NCBI RefSeq assembly: GCF_018141425.1
Contig: NZ_CP058561.1
Location: 496,001-560,000 of the forward strand
DNA from: Vallitalea guaymasensis
Lineage (GTDB): Bacteria; Bacillota; Clostridia; Lachnospirales; Vallitaleaceae
Length of the DNA stretch: 64,000 nt
Direction of reading: 5' to 3'
The notes below the pieces were generated by a model, which was given only the letters and a program-made list of their open reading frames with translations, was not told the DNA's origin and searched no databases. Below are positions 9,206 to 15,717 of this stretch, in pieces. Positions within the stretch are counted from its first letter, which is position 1; every line of letters starts with the position of its first letter. Position numbers and translations under genes: made by a program.

Positions 9206-9379
9206 TTATTCTACCTTATTCTGTTCCCGTATATAATGATTTAGAATAATGGTACTTATGTTGTCAAGAATTTTTTGAATATCTTCAGGAGTCCTATTAA
9301 TGTATCCACTATCTCTTATTTGAACTTTGGTATTGCCAATTTTATATTCTTCAACAATGTTACCTTCTAATTCAATCAT
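9206..9379 (-). CDS. Small protein next to the recombinase, candidate directionality factor
   Basis: A 57-codon gene starts with ATG at 9379-9377, nine bases after a strong AGGAGG. It reads MIELEGNIVEEYKIGNTKVQ and continues RDSGYINRTPEDIQKILDNI. Small proteins with the pattern YKIGNT...TPEDIQ.IL..I are commonly encoded beside serine recombinases on clostridial prophages and integrative elements. Recombination directionality factors such as SprB of the SPbeta system are of similar size and position, so that role is my inference. It is divergent from the recombinase with 198 bases between. Confidence 0.65.
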   Translation of the reverse strand: MIELEGNIVEEYKIGNTKVQIRDSGYINRTPEDIQKILDNISTIILNHYIREQNKVE

Positions 9380-9448
9380 ACATAATACCTCCTTTTATCT
9401 TATAATTTATGCTAGCTAATTTTTGTCCTATTACTTCACGCCACTTCA

Positions 9449-9477
9449 GACATTAAATTTCTTTATAACATAAAGTT
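9449..9477 (+). promoter_or_regulatory. Candidate sigma-K-like promoter for the recombinase
   Basis: GACA at 9449-9452 is followed after 16 bases by CATAAAGTT at 9469-9477. The sigma-K consensus is mACm, 16 bases, CATAnnnTA, so only the last base differs. The start would lie about 95 bases before the recombinase ATG. No TTGACA/TATAAT pair with correct spacing is obvious. In AT-rich DNA such matches occur by chance, so this is tentative. Confidence 0.3.
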
Positions 9478-9577
9478 TATTTTACAATAGCTGCATATAA
9501 ATATAATTGCTGTAATAGATATAAATAGAAATTATATAATCCTCCTAAGAGCTAAAATTAAAAATGAAGGTGTTTGT

Positions 9578-11173
9578 ATGTCAGCTGAATATTGTATCTA
9601 CCTTAGAAAATCCCGTTCAGATATGGAAGCAGAAGCACATGGAGAAGGAGAAACTCTAGCTAGGCATGAAAAAATATTATTGGATTTATCTAAAAACAGG
9701 AATCTAGATGTTACTAAAATTTATAAAGAGATTGTATCTGGAGAAACTATATCTTCCCGTCCAGTTATTCAACAGGTTCTATCAGAAGTAGAACAAGGCA
9801 TTTGGTCTGGTGTTCTTGTTGTTGAAGTTGAACGTTTAGCACGTGGTGATACTATTGACCAAGGAATAGTTGCTCAAAGTTTTAAATTCTCTAATACTAA
9901 AATAATAACCCCTATGAAAGACTATGACCCCAAAAATGAATTTGATGAAGAGTACTTTGAATTCGGTCTATTCATGTCACGACGTGAATATAAAACAATA
10001 AATAGACGTTTACAAAGGGGCAGAATAGAGTCTGTTAAAGAAGGAAAATATTTAGGAAATAAACCTCCCTATGGATATATGAGAAAAAAATTAGAAAATG
10101 ATAAAGGTTATACCTTAGAAATAAATCATGAACAAGCTAAGGCTGTAAAATTAATTTTCATCCTATATACAAAAGGTGAATCGCACTCCGATGGAACTTC
10201 CGATAAATTCGGATTAACACTTATAGCCAATAAATTAAATGAATTAAAAATTTCACCGGTAAAAAGTAAAATATGGGTAGAATCTTCAATAAGGGATATT
10301 CTCAAAAACCCTGTATACATAGGTAAAATACGATGGAATTCACGTCCTACAGTCAAAAGAATGGTTGATGGTAAAATTGTTAAATCAAGACCTAGAACCA
10401 AAAAAGAAGATTGGATTCTAGTTAATGGATTACACGAACCAATAATCGATAACACTACATTTGAACTTGCACAAAAGCGTTTATCTGAAAACTCTAAGGC
10501 TCCTATTCCCAGTAAATATAATATAAAAAATCCTTTAGCTGGAATAGCTATCTGTGGTATGTGTGGAAGAAAAATGGTTAGAAGGTCTTATACCAACAGC
10601 ACTCCTGATTATTTGATATGTAAAATTTCATCATGCAATAATATTAGTTGTGAATTATCTGTTGTTGAGGAAAAACTAATTGAATGTCTAAGAACATGGT
10701 TAATAAATTATAAGTTGGATATAAAATCATCAAAACATGATAAAAGCAATTTAAATTTACAACATGAAATTACTGAAAAATCTATTAAGAAATTAGATGA
10801 AGAATTAATGACATTAATAAAGCAATCTGATACTTTACATGATTTACTTGAACAAGGTGTTTACTCAGTTGATAAATTTCTTGAAAGATCTAAAATAATT
10901 ACTGATAAAATAAGCGAAGTAAAAAACACTAAAAACGAATTGTTAGATGTACTTAACCAAAATACTGTACATAATAAAAATCAAGTGACTTTAATCCCCA
11001 AAATTGAACGAATATTAGAGACATACGGTAATCTTACAAATCCTGCTGAAAAGAATGAATTACTCAAAGAAGTTATTGATAAAGTTGTTTATACCAAGAC
11101 AGTCAACGGTCGTTGGCATGGAAACCCCGATGATTTCAACCTTGTACTATATCCAAAGCTACCAAAAAAATAA
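9578..11173 (+). CDS. Large serine recombinase of the cotJC element (SpoIVCA-like)
   Basis: The 531-residue protein has a resolvase catalytic domain at about 5-150. YLRKSRSD places the nucleophile at Ser12, and VEVERLARGD holds active-site Arg residues. A recombinase domain spans about 155-285 (GNKPPYGYM), a zinc ribbon about 320-365 (CGMCGRKM plus two later Cys) and a coiled coil about 385-470. This is the layout of phage integrases and of SpoIVCA, which excises skin from sigK. It is slightly longer than SpoIVCA (about 500). It is the only recombinase in the element and points in the cotJC direction. The gene ends in a strong terminator. Confidence 0.93.
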   Translation: MSAEYCIYLRKSRSDMEAEAHGEGETLARHEKILLDLSKNRNLDVTKIYKEIVSGETISSRPVIQQVLSEVEQGIWSGVLVVEVERLARGDTIDQGIVAQSFKFSNTKIITPMKDYDPKNEFDEEYFEFGLFMSRREYKTINRRLQRGRIESVKEGKYLGNKPPYGYMRKKLENDKGYTLEINHEQAKAVKLIFILYTKGESHSDGTSDKFGLTLIANKLNELKISPVKSKIWVESSIRDILKNPVYIGKIRWNSRPTVKRMVDGKIVKSRPRTKKEDWILVNGLHEPIIDNTTFELAQKRLSENSKAPIPSKYNIKNPLAGIAICGMCGRKMVRRSYTNSTPDYLICKISSCNNISCELSVVEEKLIECLRTWLINYKLDIKSSKHDKSNLNLQHEITEKSIKKLDEELMTLIKQSDTLHDLLEQGVYSVDKFLERSKIITDKISEVKNTKNELLDVLNQNTVHNKNQVTLIPKIERILETYGNLTNPAEKNELLKEVIDKVVYTKTVNGRWHGNPDDFNLVLYPKLPKK

Positions 11174-11217
11174 TAAGCCATCATTATGTATCAAATACTG
11201 ATGGCTTATTATTTTAT
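11172..11217 (+). terminator. Terminator of the recombinase gene
   Basis: A perfect 12-bp stem, AATAAGCCATCA (11172-11183) with TGATGGCTTATT (11199-11210), starts at the stop codon and is followed by ATTTTATT. Confidence 0.85.
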
Positions 11218-11226
11218 TAACAATTA

Positions 11227-11463
11227 TCATCCTAATTTCTTATCAGCTCGTAACCTTTTAATGAATTCAGTTAAAGCATCATTTTCATTATCATATATAG
11301 CTTCTGATATTTTACATGTTCTTTCATCAGCAGTAAAAACACTCCAACTGTTTTCTGTTTTGCTTATACTTACCTCATATGGATAAACTTCATGGTTACC
11401 AAACCAATTGTAGTGTTTTAAATTTTCATTCTCAATAATTTTTCTTGCATCACTTTTATTCAT
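11227..11463 (-). CDS. Imm59-like small protein
   Basis: The 78-residue product MNKSDARKIIENENLKHYNW, followed by a VSISKTENSWSVFTADER segment and YDNENDALTEFIKRLR, resembles the Imm59 immunity-protein family of contact-dependent toxin systems. The call is from memory of the family pattern. I see no matching polymorphic toxin within the element, so it would be an orphan immunity gene or have another function. It is convergent with the recombinase gene and 24 bases downstream of the next minus-strand gene, with which it is probably co-transcribed. Confidence 0.5.
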   Translation of the reverse strand: MNKSDARKIIENENLKHYNWFGNHEVYPYEVSISKTENSWSVFTADERTCKISEAIYDNENDALTEFIKRLRADKKLG

Positions 11464-11487
11464 TTTTCACCTAATCTTTCTATTTTA

Positions 11488-12102
11488 TTAATAGCAAACT
11501 GTATTGGTAAAACGAGACATATTAATCATTTCTCTTAGCTCTCTAACAGGTATATTTTTACCTTCTAGTCGATAATCTTCAATTGCTTTAAACTTATTAT
11601 ATGTATCATCTTCCAATTCAAAAATATCTATAAACCATACTATATCAATCCAGTCATGGAATACTGAAATATTGATATTATTATCTATAACTCCTCTAAT
11701 TTTATTATCTAAGATTCTATTCTCTACTAGTATCGGTTTTATTGTAAAATATTCTATAAGTGCAGCATTAAGATAATCTAATAAAACTCCTCTTTTTATA
11801 TCATTGCTTAGAAAATCTTTAAGAAACTTGTCAGCTTCATAAATTGAATTATCATCAAGTAGTCTATTTTTACCTTCTTTTATTTTCTTAATATTGTTTC
11901 GAATAATTAAAATATTTATTATTGAGAAAGGTACAAAAATATATAATGGTTCTAGTTGTCTGCACAAGATACTAAGAGCAATCCCTATTCCTAGGGTAAA
12001 TATTAATGCAATGATACCAATTATTAAGTTAGAACGTCCCATTTTTATAATCTTTTTAGGTCCATCTCCATAATCTTTAATATATTTTTCTAGTCCAAAC
12101 AT
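11488..12102 (-). CDS. Hypothetical protein with two membrane helices
   Basis: I do not recognise this 204-residue protein. Two hydrophobic helices (about residues 25-48, IIGIIALIFTLGIGIALSIL, and 51-68) form a hairpin near the N-terminus, followed by a 135-residue polar, helix-rich cytosolic domain (LKDFLSNDIKRGVLLDYL, WIDIVWFIDIFELEDD). It lies between the Imm59-like gene and another two-helix membrane protein, all on the minus strand, so the three probably form one transcript. Confidence 0.5.
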   Translation of the reverse strand: MFGLEKYIKDYGDGPKKIIKMGRSNLIIGIIALIFTLGIGIALSILCRQLEPLYIFVPFSIINILIIRNNIKKIKEGKNRLLDDNSIYEADKFLKDFLSNDIKRGVLLDYLNAALIEYFTIKPILVENRILDNKIRGVIDNNINISVFHDWIDIVWFIDIFELEDDTYNKFKAIEDYRLEGKNIPVRELREMINMSRFTNTVCY

Positions 12103-12159
12103 AGTAACTTCTACTCCTCATAAAATGTGTTTTTATATGTAAATAGTTCTTTTTATTTT

Positions 12160-12666
12160 TTATTTAATCTTTCTATTATTTAATAAATGTTCTATAAGTG
12201 CTTTAACTTTTTTAGTCCTGTAGTTAAATCCAGCCATCATACCAAAATAATATACTAAGGTACCGATAATAAATCCTATTGGTTGTTCAATGGTTTTTGA
12301 CCCATTTATATATGATACAACTGATGTTATAGATTGGGTAAATAAAAATAAGAATACTAGCCAATATATGAAAGGATAATAAAACTTTAAATATATTTTA
12401 CTAATCTTTCCCTCTTTAACTATATTACCTCTATAAACTATTGATGATGGATCTCCTTTTAAATATTTATATCTTTTTAATTTAAATCCTTTTTCATTTA
12501 CATATCCAGAGTACTCTTCTTTTGAAAAGAAATCTATTGATGTATGTATTTGAATTTTATCAGTGTTTTCTTTTTTCTTTATCAATTTTTCAATCTTATA
12601 TTGTATTACACTTGGTCGTCGATCTGTACTAATACATCCTCTATATATTGGATAAAATTTAGTCAT
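12160..12666 (-). CDS. Hypothetical protein with two membrane helices
   Basis: I do not recognise this 168-residue product. The first 95 residues are basic and soluble (Lys/Arg/Tyr-rich). Two hydrophobic stretches follow (FYYPFIYWLVFLFLFTQSI near 95-113 and IGFIIGTLVYYFGMMAGF near 130-147), and the protein ends with a basic tail. This layout, soluble N-terminus plus C-terminal membrane hairpin, differs from its neighbour at 11488. It is the first gene of the probable three-gene minus-strand unit. Confidence 0.5.
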   Translation of the reverse strand: MTKFYPIYRGCISTDRRPSVIQYKIEKLIKKKENTDKIQIHTSIDFFSKEEYSGYVNEKGFKLKRYKYLKGDPSSIVYRGNIVKEGKISKIYLKFYYPFIYWLVFLFLFTQSITSVVSYINGSKTIEQPIGFIIGTLVYYFGMMAGFNYRTKKVKALIEHLLNNRKIK

Positions 12667-12760
12667 TTACATTTCTTCCTTTACATTACATTTTATTATA
12701 ATTATTGCACTAGCTTTATACAAATCACAAGCAATATCACCACATAGTTCCCGATATATA

Positions 12761-12795
12761 TTAACAGATAATCTAACAATAAGCAACAAAAAAGA
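12761..12795. repeat. 35-bp dispersed repeat, copy 2
   Basis: It matches 6522-6556 with two differences. It lies just past the terminator (12827-12849) of the secreted-protein gene at 12919-13599. Confidence 0.75.
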
Positions 12796-12819
12796 AATAT
12801 CAATTGTATTTATGTATAA

Positions 12820-12850
12820 ACTAAAAAGGACTGCCATATTAGCAGTCCTC
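12820..12850 (-). terminator. Terminator of the 226-residue secreted-protein gene
   Basis: Arms AGGACTGC (12827-12834) and GCAGTCCT (12842-12849) are followed on the minus strand by TTTTTAG. Confidence 0.8.
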
Positions 12851-12918
12851 TCATTAAACCCAAAGCTTGTATACTTTTAAACTCTATATTTAAATAATAC
12901 GAAATCTCTTAATCTATA

Positions 12919-13599
12919 TTAACCTAGAGGAATTAAGTTTAAAGGTTCGTTACCTTCTGAACCAGTTACAGCATCTCTAGTTCCGTCGCCTTCAGCTACT
13001 GTAGCATTTGTGTTGATTACTTTTAAAGTTGATCCATCTTTGAATTGGATTCTTGTTACTTCTACGAAACAATATGCTTCTGTAGGTATGTAGCTTAGAC
13101 CTCTAGCTTTGATAGTACCTGATAATTCATATTCTTGTTCAGTAATATCTTTAAGCTCTTTTAATATAGCTTTATCTTCTTCTTCACCTAGTAATACTTC
13201 TTTATTTCTTGCATTTGCAAAGTAATCACTAGAACCATCACCATAAACTACACTAACTAAACAATTGAAAAGATTTGCGCCCATACCTTCTGCTTCAAAT
13301 GAGCTATTCTCTGAAATCTCACTATATTGGTCAGCAGTAAGTTTGTCTTTATGTGTTTCTATAAATTCTACTAATTGATCTTGAGTTACAGTTTTAACAT
13401 TCATTTTAATGTTAATATCTGCTTCTGCTCCAGCTGTTAATCTTACTCCGGCTTTTCCAACATATCCAAAACCATTACTTATTTTAAAAGAATCGAACTC
13501 ATTATAATCTTCAGCAGCATAGCTTACCAACGAAAATGAGAATACCATTCCTAAAACTAACATACAACTTACCACTTTTTTTAATCCTTTTAATTTCAT
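12919..13599 (-). CDS. Secreted hypothetical protein
   Basis: The 226-residue product begins with a clear signal peptide (basic KLKGLKK, hydrophobic core SCMLVLGMVFSFSLVS, Ala-x-Ala site YAAE near residue 29). The mature part is acidic, with repeated beta-like stretches and no recognised domain. Glycine-rich DGSS/DGST pairs occur twice (VVYGDGSSDYF, IQFKDGSTLKV), suggesting two related beta modules. An AGGAGGTTACAGGT leader precedes the ATG. It appears to be driven by the strong promoter at 13808-13836, with a ten-codon reading frame in the leader. It lies nearest the right junction. Confidence 0.55.
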   Translation of the reverse strand: MKLKGLKKVVSCMLVLGMVFSFSLVSYAAEDYNEFDSFKISNGFGYVGKAGVRLTAGAEADINIKMNVKTVTQDQLVEFIETHKDKLTADQYSEISENSSFEAEGMGANLFNCLVSVVYGDGSSDYFANARNKEVLLGEEEDKAILKELKDITEQEYELSGTIKARGLSYIPTEAYCFVEVTRIQFKDGSTLKVINTNATVAEGDGTRDAVTGSEGNEPLNLIPLG

Positions 13600-13735
13600 A
13601 CCTGTAACCTCCTAATATTTTATCATATAGTTTATTAATATTTTTTCCTACATTTAGTTTTTTCCAATTGGCCAAAATCGTTAACTAAATTTATTTCTGT
13701 TAAATCAAATACTGTCTACACATTTTATACGCTAA

Positions 13736-13768
13736 TTAGTAATAATATGGAATGTTTACTTTTTTCAT
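13736..13768 (-). CDS. Possible 10-residue leader peptide
   Basis: ATG at 13768-13766 follows a perfect AAGGAGG site and reads MKKVNIPYYY before TAA. It lies 136 bases upstream of the secreted-protein gene and 39 bases downstream of a strong promoter. It may be a leader peptide, a short secreted or signalling peptide, or chance. Confidence 0.3.
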   Translation of the reverse strand: MKKVNIPYYY

Positions 13769-13807
13769 AATAATCCTCCTTATCTGTAATATAATTTTAC
13801 AAATCAT

Positions 13808-13836
13808 ATTATACAACTAATTGTCTAACTATTCAA
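13808..13836 (-). promoter_or_regulatory. Sigma-A-type promoter of the secreted-protein gene
   Basis: On the minus strand TTGAAT (13836-13831) and TATAAT (13813-13808) are separated by exactly 17 bases. I see no gene or clear signal in the remaining AT-rich stretch 13837-13984 up to the right junction. Confidence 0.65.
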
Positions 13837-13983
13837 CCCTTTTAATAATATTTTCTATAAATAAATTTAATTTTCATTTTAGTATAATTTATTGCAATTT
13901 TTGTACCAAAAACAAATATTAAATATATTTATCTATCAAATCTATCATAAGAAATAAAATAAGACAAAAAATTTTTCCAACAC

Positions 13984-14013
13984 CGATAACCTTTTGGAAC
14001 CTAAGAATTAGCC
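13984..14013 (+). other. Right recombination site (attR) of the cotJC element
   Basis: The element end reads CGATAACCTTTTGGAACC, followed by TAAGAAT and then cotJC sequence TAGCCCATG. It shares TTGGAAC and AAGAAT with the left site. The two element ends together form an inverted repeat: TAACCTTTTGGAACC on the right and GGTTCCATGGGGTTA on the left match at 12 of 15 positions around an 8-base centre. Confidence 0.8.
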
Positions 14014-14385
14014 CATGTAGAAATAATATCCGCAATGATCTACCAACTACTTAAAGGTGCAACAATCCAAGAATTGAAAGACGCCGGATTAGCTCCACAT
14101 TACGCCCAACACGATCATGGTCTGTTCCCAACTGATGCTAGCGGTGTTCCTTTCACTGTAGCAGGTATCGGCTCATTGGGTGATCCTGTCACTGACTTAC
14201 ACGAGGACCTTGCAGCTGAGCAAAAAGCTAGAGCGACTTATGAACACCTTATGAATCTCACTGATGATCCTGACCTAATTGAACCATTGAAATTCTTACG
14301 CCAAAGAGAAGTAATTCATTTCCAAAGATTTGGTGAAGCCCTTGATGACGTTCAGAATGAATTAAACAGAAAGAAATATTATTAA
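14008..14385 (+). CDS. cotJC: CotJC, C-terminal part (interrupted gene)
   Basis: These 125 codons complete CotJC. Read from TTA at 14008 they give LAHVEIISAMIYQLLKGATI and onward to QRFGEALDDVQNELNRKKYY. In the joined protein this supplies His68 of E-x-x-H, a Glu ligand near 136 (HEDLAAEQKARATYEH) and a His ligand near 169 (REVIHFQRF). An internal ATG at 14035 is the first in-frame start, but no Shine-Dalgarno precedes it, so separate translation is unlikely. The frame has no mutation and the joined length, 190 residues, equals the family norm. Intact coding of an unexpressed 3' fragment suggests that it is regularly rejoined. Confidence 0.93.
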   Translation, partial: LAHVEIISAMIYQLLKGATIQELKDAGLAPHYAQHDHGLFPTDASGVPFTVAGIGSLGDPVTDLHEDLAAEQKARATYEHLMNLTDDPDLIEPLKFLRQREVIHFQRFGEALDDVQNELNRKKYY

Positions 14386-14436
14386 AATTTAGTTATTACT
14401 AGTTTTAATACATATAAATTAATCATACAAATAGTT

Positions 14437-14472
14437 TAAGCTAGAATTTGCATAATGCATTAATCTAGCTTA
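14437..14472. terminator. Terminator after cotJC
   Basis: Arms TAAGCTAGA (14437-14445) and TCTAGCTTA (14464-14472) lie between the convergent cotJC and YibE/F genes and could serve both. Confidence 0.7.
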
Positions 14473-14478
14473 TTTATT

Positions 14479-15639
14479 TTACCTCTTATTCTTTTTATTA
14501 CTTTTGTTTTTGTTACTTTTAATAGGTTTTCGCTTTAACAGCATTACAGATATTATTGCGGTAACAGGAACAGTCAAGACAATCCCAATACTCCCTGACA
14601 AACCTTGGATAATCTCAGTGCCTATAAAAGGAATGTTCATGAATTGTCTTCTTCCCATTTGATATCCCCATATAAGCATGATACTATTAAGTGAACTACC
14701 AGCAAAAGCTAGAATAAGTGTGTTGGACATGGTTCCCATAACATCCTTACCAATATTCATTCCTGATTTGAATAATTGTTTTTTTGATAATCCACTATTC
14801 GTTTGATGTATCTCAAAAATTGATGATGTGATAGACATAGCTACATCCATAACTGCTCCTAGAGAAGCAATTAATATAGCAGAAAACATTAATCCCCTTA
14901 CCTGTATTTTATAATCCTGAGCTACATATACCAATTCCTTACCTTTATCCATAGTAATTCCCGATAGATGTGCCAGATTACCAGATACATAAGAGATAAC
15001 CCCTGCAATAACTACTCCTATAATCGTACCTATAATAACAGTCAATGTCTTTAGATTAAATCCACTTATCAATAAAAATGATACTATTATTATAATTGAT
15101 GCAGTCAGTATGGTCACTACGATAGGATTATTTCCTTGAAAAATTAGGGGAAGCATGAAAAATACTATCATGATGCCTGTAAATATCAGGGAAATAATTG
15201 AATATACTCCTTGCATGCCTCCAAGTAGTATTAATAGAATGAACAGCAAAGCAATTAGAATATATAGTATGTTTTCCCTTTTGTAATTATAAATCCAAAC
15301 ATTTGCCTCTTCCAGTGAATCATCAATACTTGCAATTACCTTGTCATCAGCTTGTGCATAAACGTTATGGCTCCTGCTAAGGGGATTTTTAACCTCAAAT
15401 ATTTTACCTTTATATTCACCTGTCAATATTTCTATCTTAACTACTTGAGTACCTAGATATCTTCCCTCAAAGGTAGGATCTTCATCAATTTCTTCACTTA
15501 CAACTTCAACTACTTTAGCATCTTCAAAATCCTGTTTAAAGTAATTAGGTTGTTTTATATTCATTTTAAATATTGGAGATAAGATTATAATTAATGCTGC
15601 TAATAATATAAATGAAATAATAGGTAAGTACTTTTTCAT
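14479..15639 (-). CDS. YibE/F family membrane protein
   Basis: The 386-residue protein has an N-terminal helix, an extracytoplasmic beta domain (about 35-120, containing GEYKGKIFEVKNPLSRSH) and about seven more membrane helices, the standard YibE/F layout. The conserved region GAVMDVAMSITSSIFEI is present near residue 265. Family function is unknown; an ion or small-solute transport role is often suggested. The C-terminus is strongly basic (KSNKNKSNKKNKR). It follows the LysM-nucleotidase gene on the same strand, but a terminator lies between, so it is probably a separate unit. Confidence 0.85.
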   Translation of the reverse strand: MKKYLPIISFILLAALIIILSPIFKMNIKQPNYFKQDFEDAKVVEVVSEEIDEDPTFEGRYLGTQVVKIEILTGEYKGKIFEVKNPLSRSHNVYAQADDKVIASIDDSLEEANVWIYNYKRENILYILIALLFILLILLGGMQGVYSIISLIFTGIMIVFFMLPLIFQGNNPIVVTILTASIIIIVSFLLISGFNLKTLTVIIGTIIGVVIAGVISYVSGNLAHLSGITMDKGKELVYVAQDYKIQVRGLMFSAILIASLGAVMDVAMSITSSIFEIHQTNSGLSKKQLFKSGMNIGKDVMGTMSNTLILAFAGSSLNSIMLIWGYQMGRRQFMNIPFIGTEIIQGLSGSIGIVLTVPVTAIISVMLLKRKPIKSNKNKSNKKNKR

Positions 15640-15682
15640 AAGCTTGTCCTTTCTTGTATATTATAGTAATTAAGATGGTTAA

Positions 15683-15706
15683 AAGAGGCTGCCTGGCAGC
15701 CCCTTA
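15683..15706 (-). terminator. Terminator of the LysM-nucleotidase gene
   Basis: A compact GC-rich hairpin, GGCTGCC (15687-15693) with GGCAGCC (15695-15701), is followed on the minus strand by TCTTTTAACC. Confidence 0.7.
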
Positions 15707-15717
15707 CTCTTTACTTA

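Larger units (their letters stand above)
5308..14008 (+). mobile_element. Skin-like intervening element inserted in cotJC, about 8.7 kb
   Basis: The element lies between the two parts of cotJC. Both junctions carry AAGAAT (5308-5313 and 14003-14008). Recombination there removes 8695 bases and joins codon 65 (GAA) to TTA GCC CAT, restoring G-T-E-E-L-A-H-V-E in frame, the conserved manganese-catalase motif. It carries its own large serine recombinase. The cargo shows no phage structural genes, so it resembles the small sigK skin elements of some clostridia. Known relatives in sporulators interrupt sigK, spsM, spoVFB and gerE; I am not certain whether cotJC has been reported. Excision timing is inferred from the target gene, not seen. 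Confidence 0.9.

Noticed and set aside
5301-14002. Crossover within the shared TTGGAAC
   Set aside because: Joining there would give GGA ACC TAA, an immediate stop in cotJC. AAGAAT is the only shared core that restores the frame.
5308-14008. Insertion sequence or ordinary transposon disrupting cotJC
   Set aside because: There are no terminal inverted repeats of IS type, no target-site duplication of usual length and no DDE or HUH transposase. The only recombinase is a large serine type, and precise joining rebuilds the gene.
14035-14385. The C-terminal CotJC part as an independent gene starting at ATG 14035
   Set aside because: No ribosome site precedes that ATG and the family alignment runs straight back to 14008, so it is the rest of an interrupted gene.
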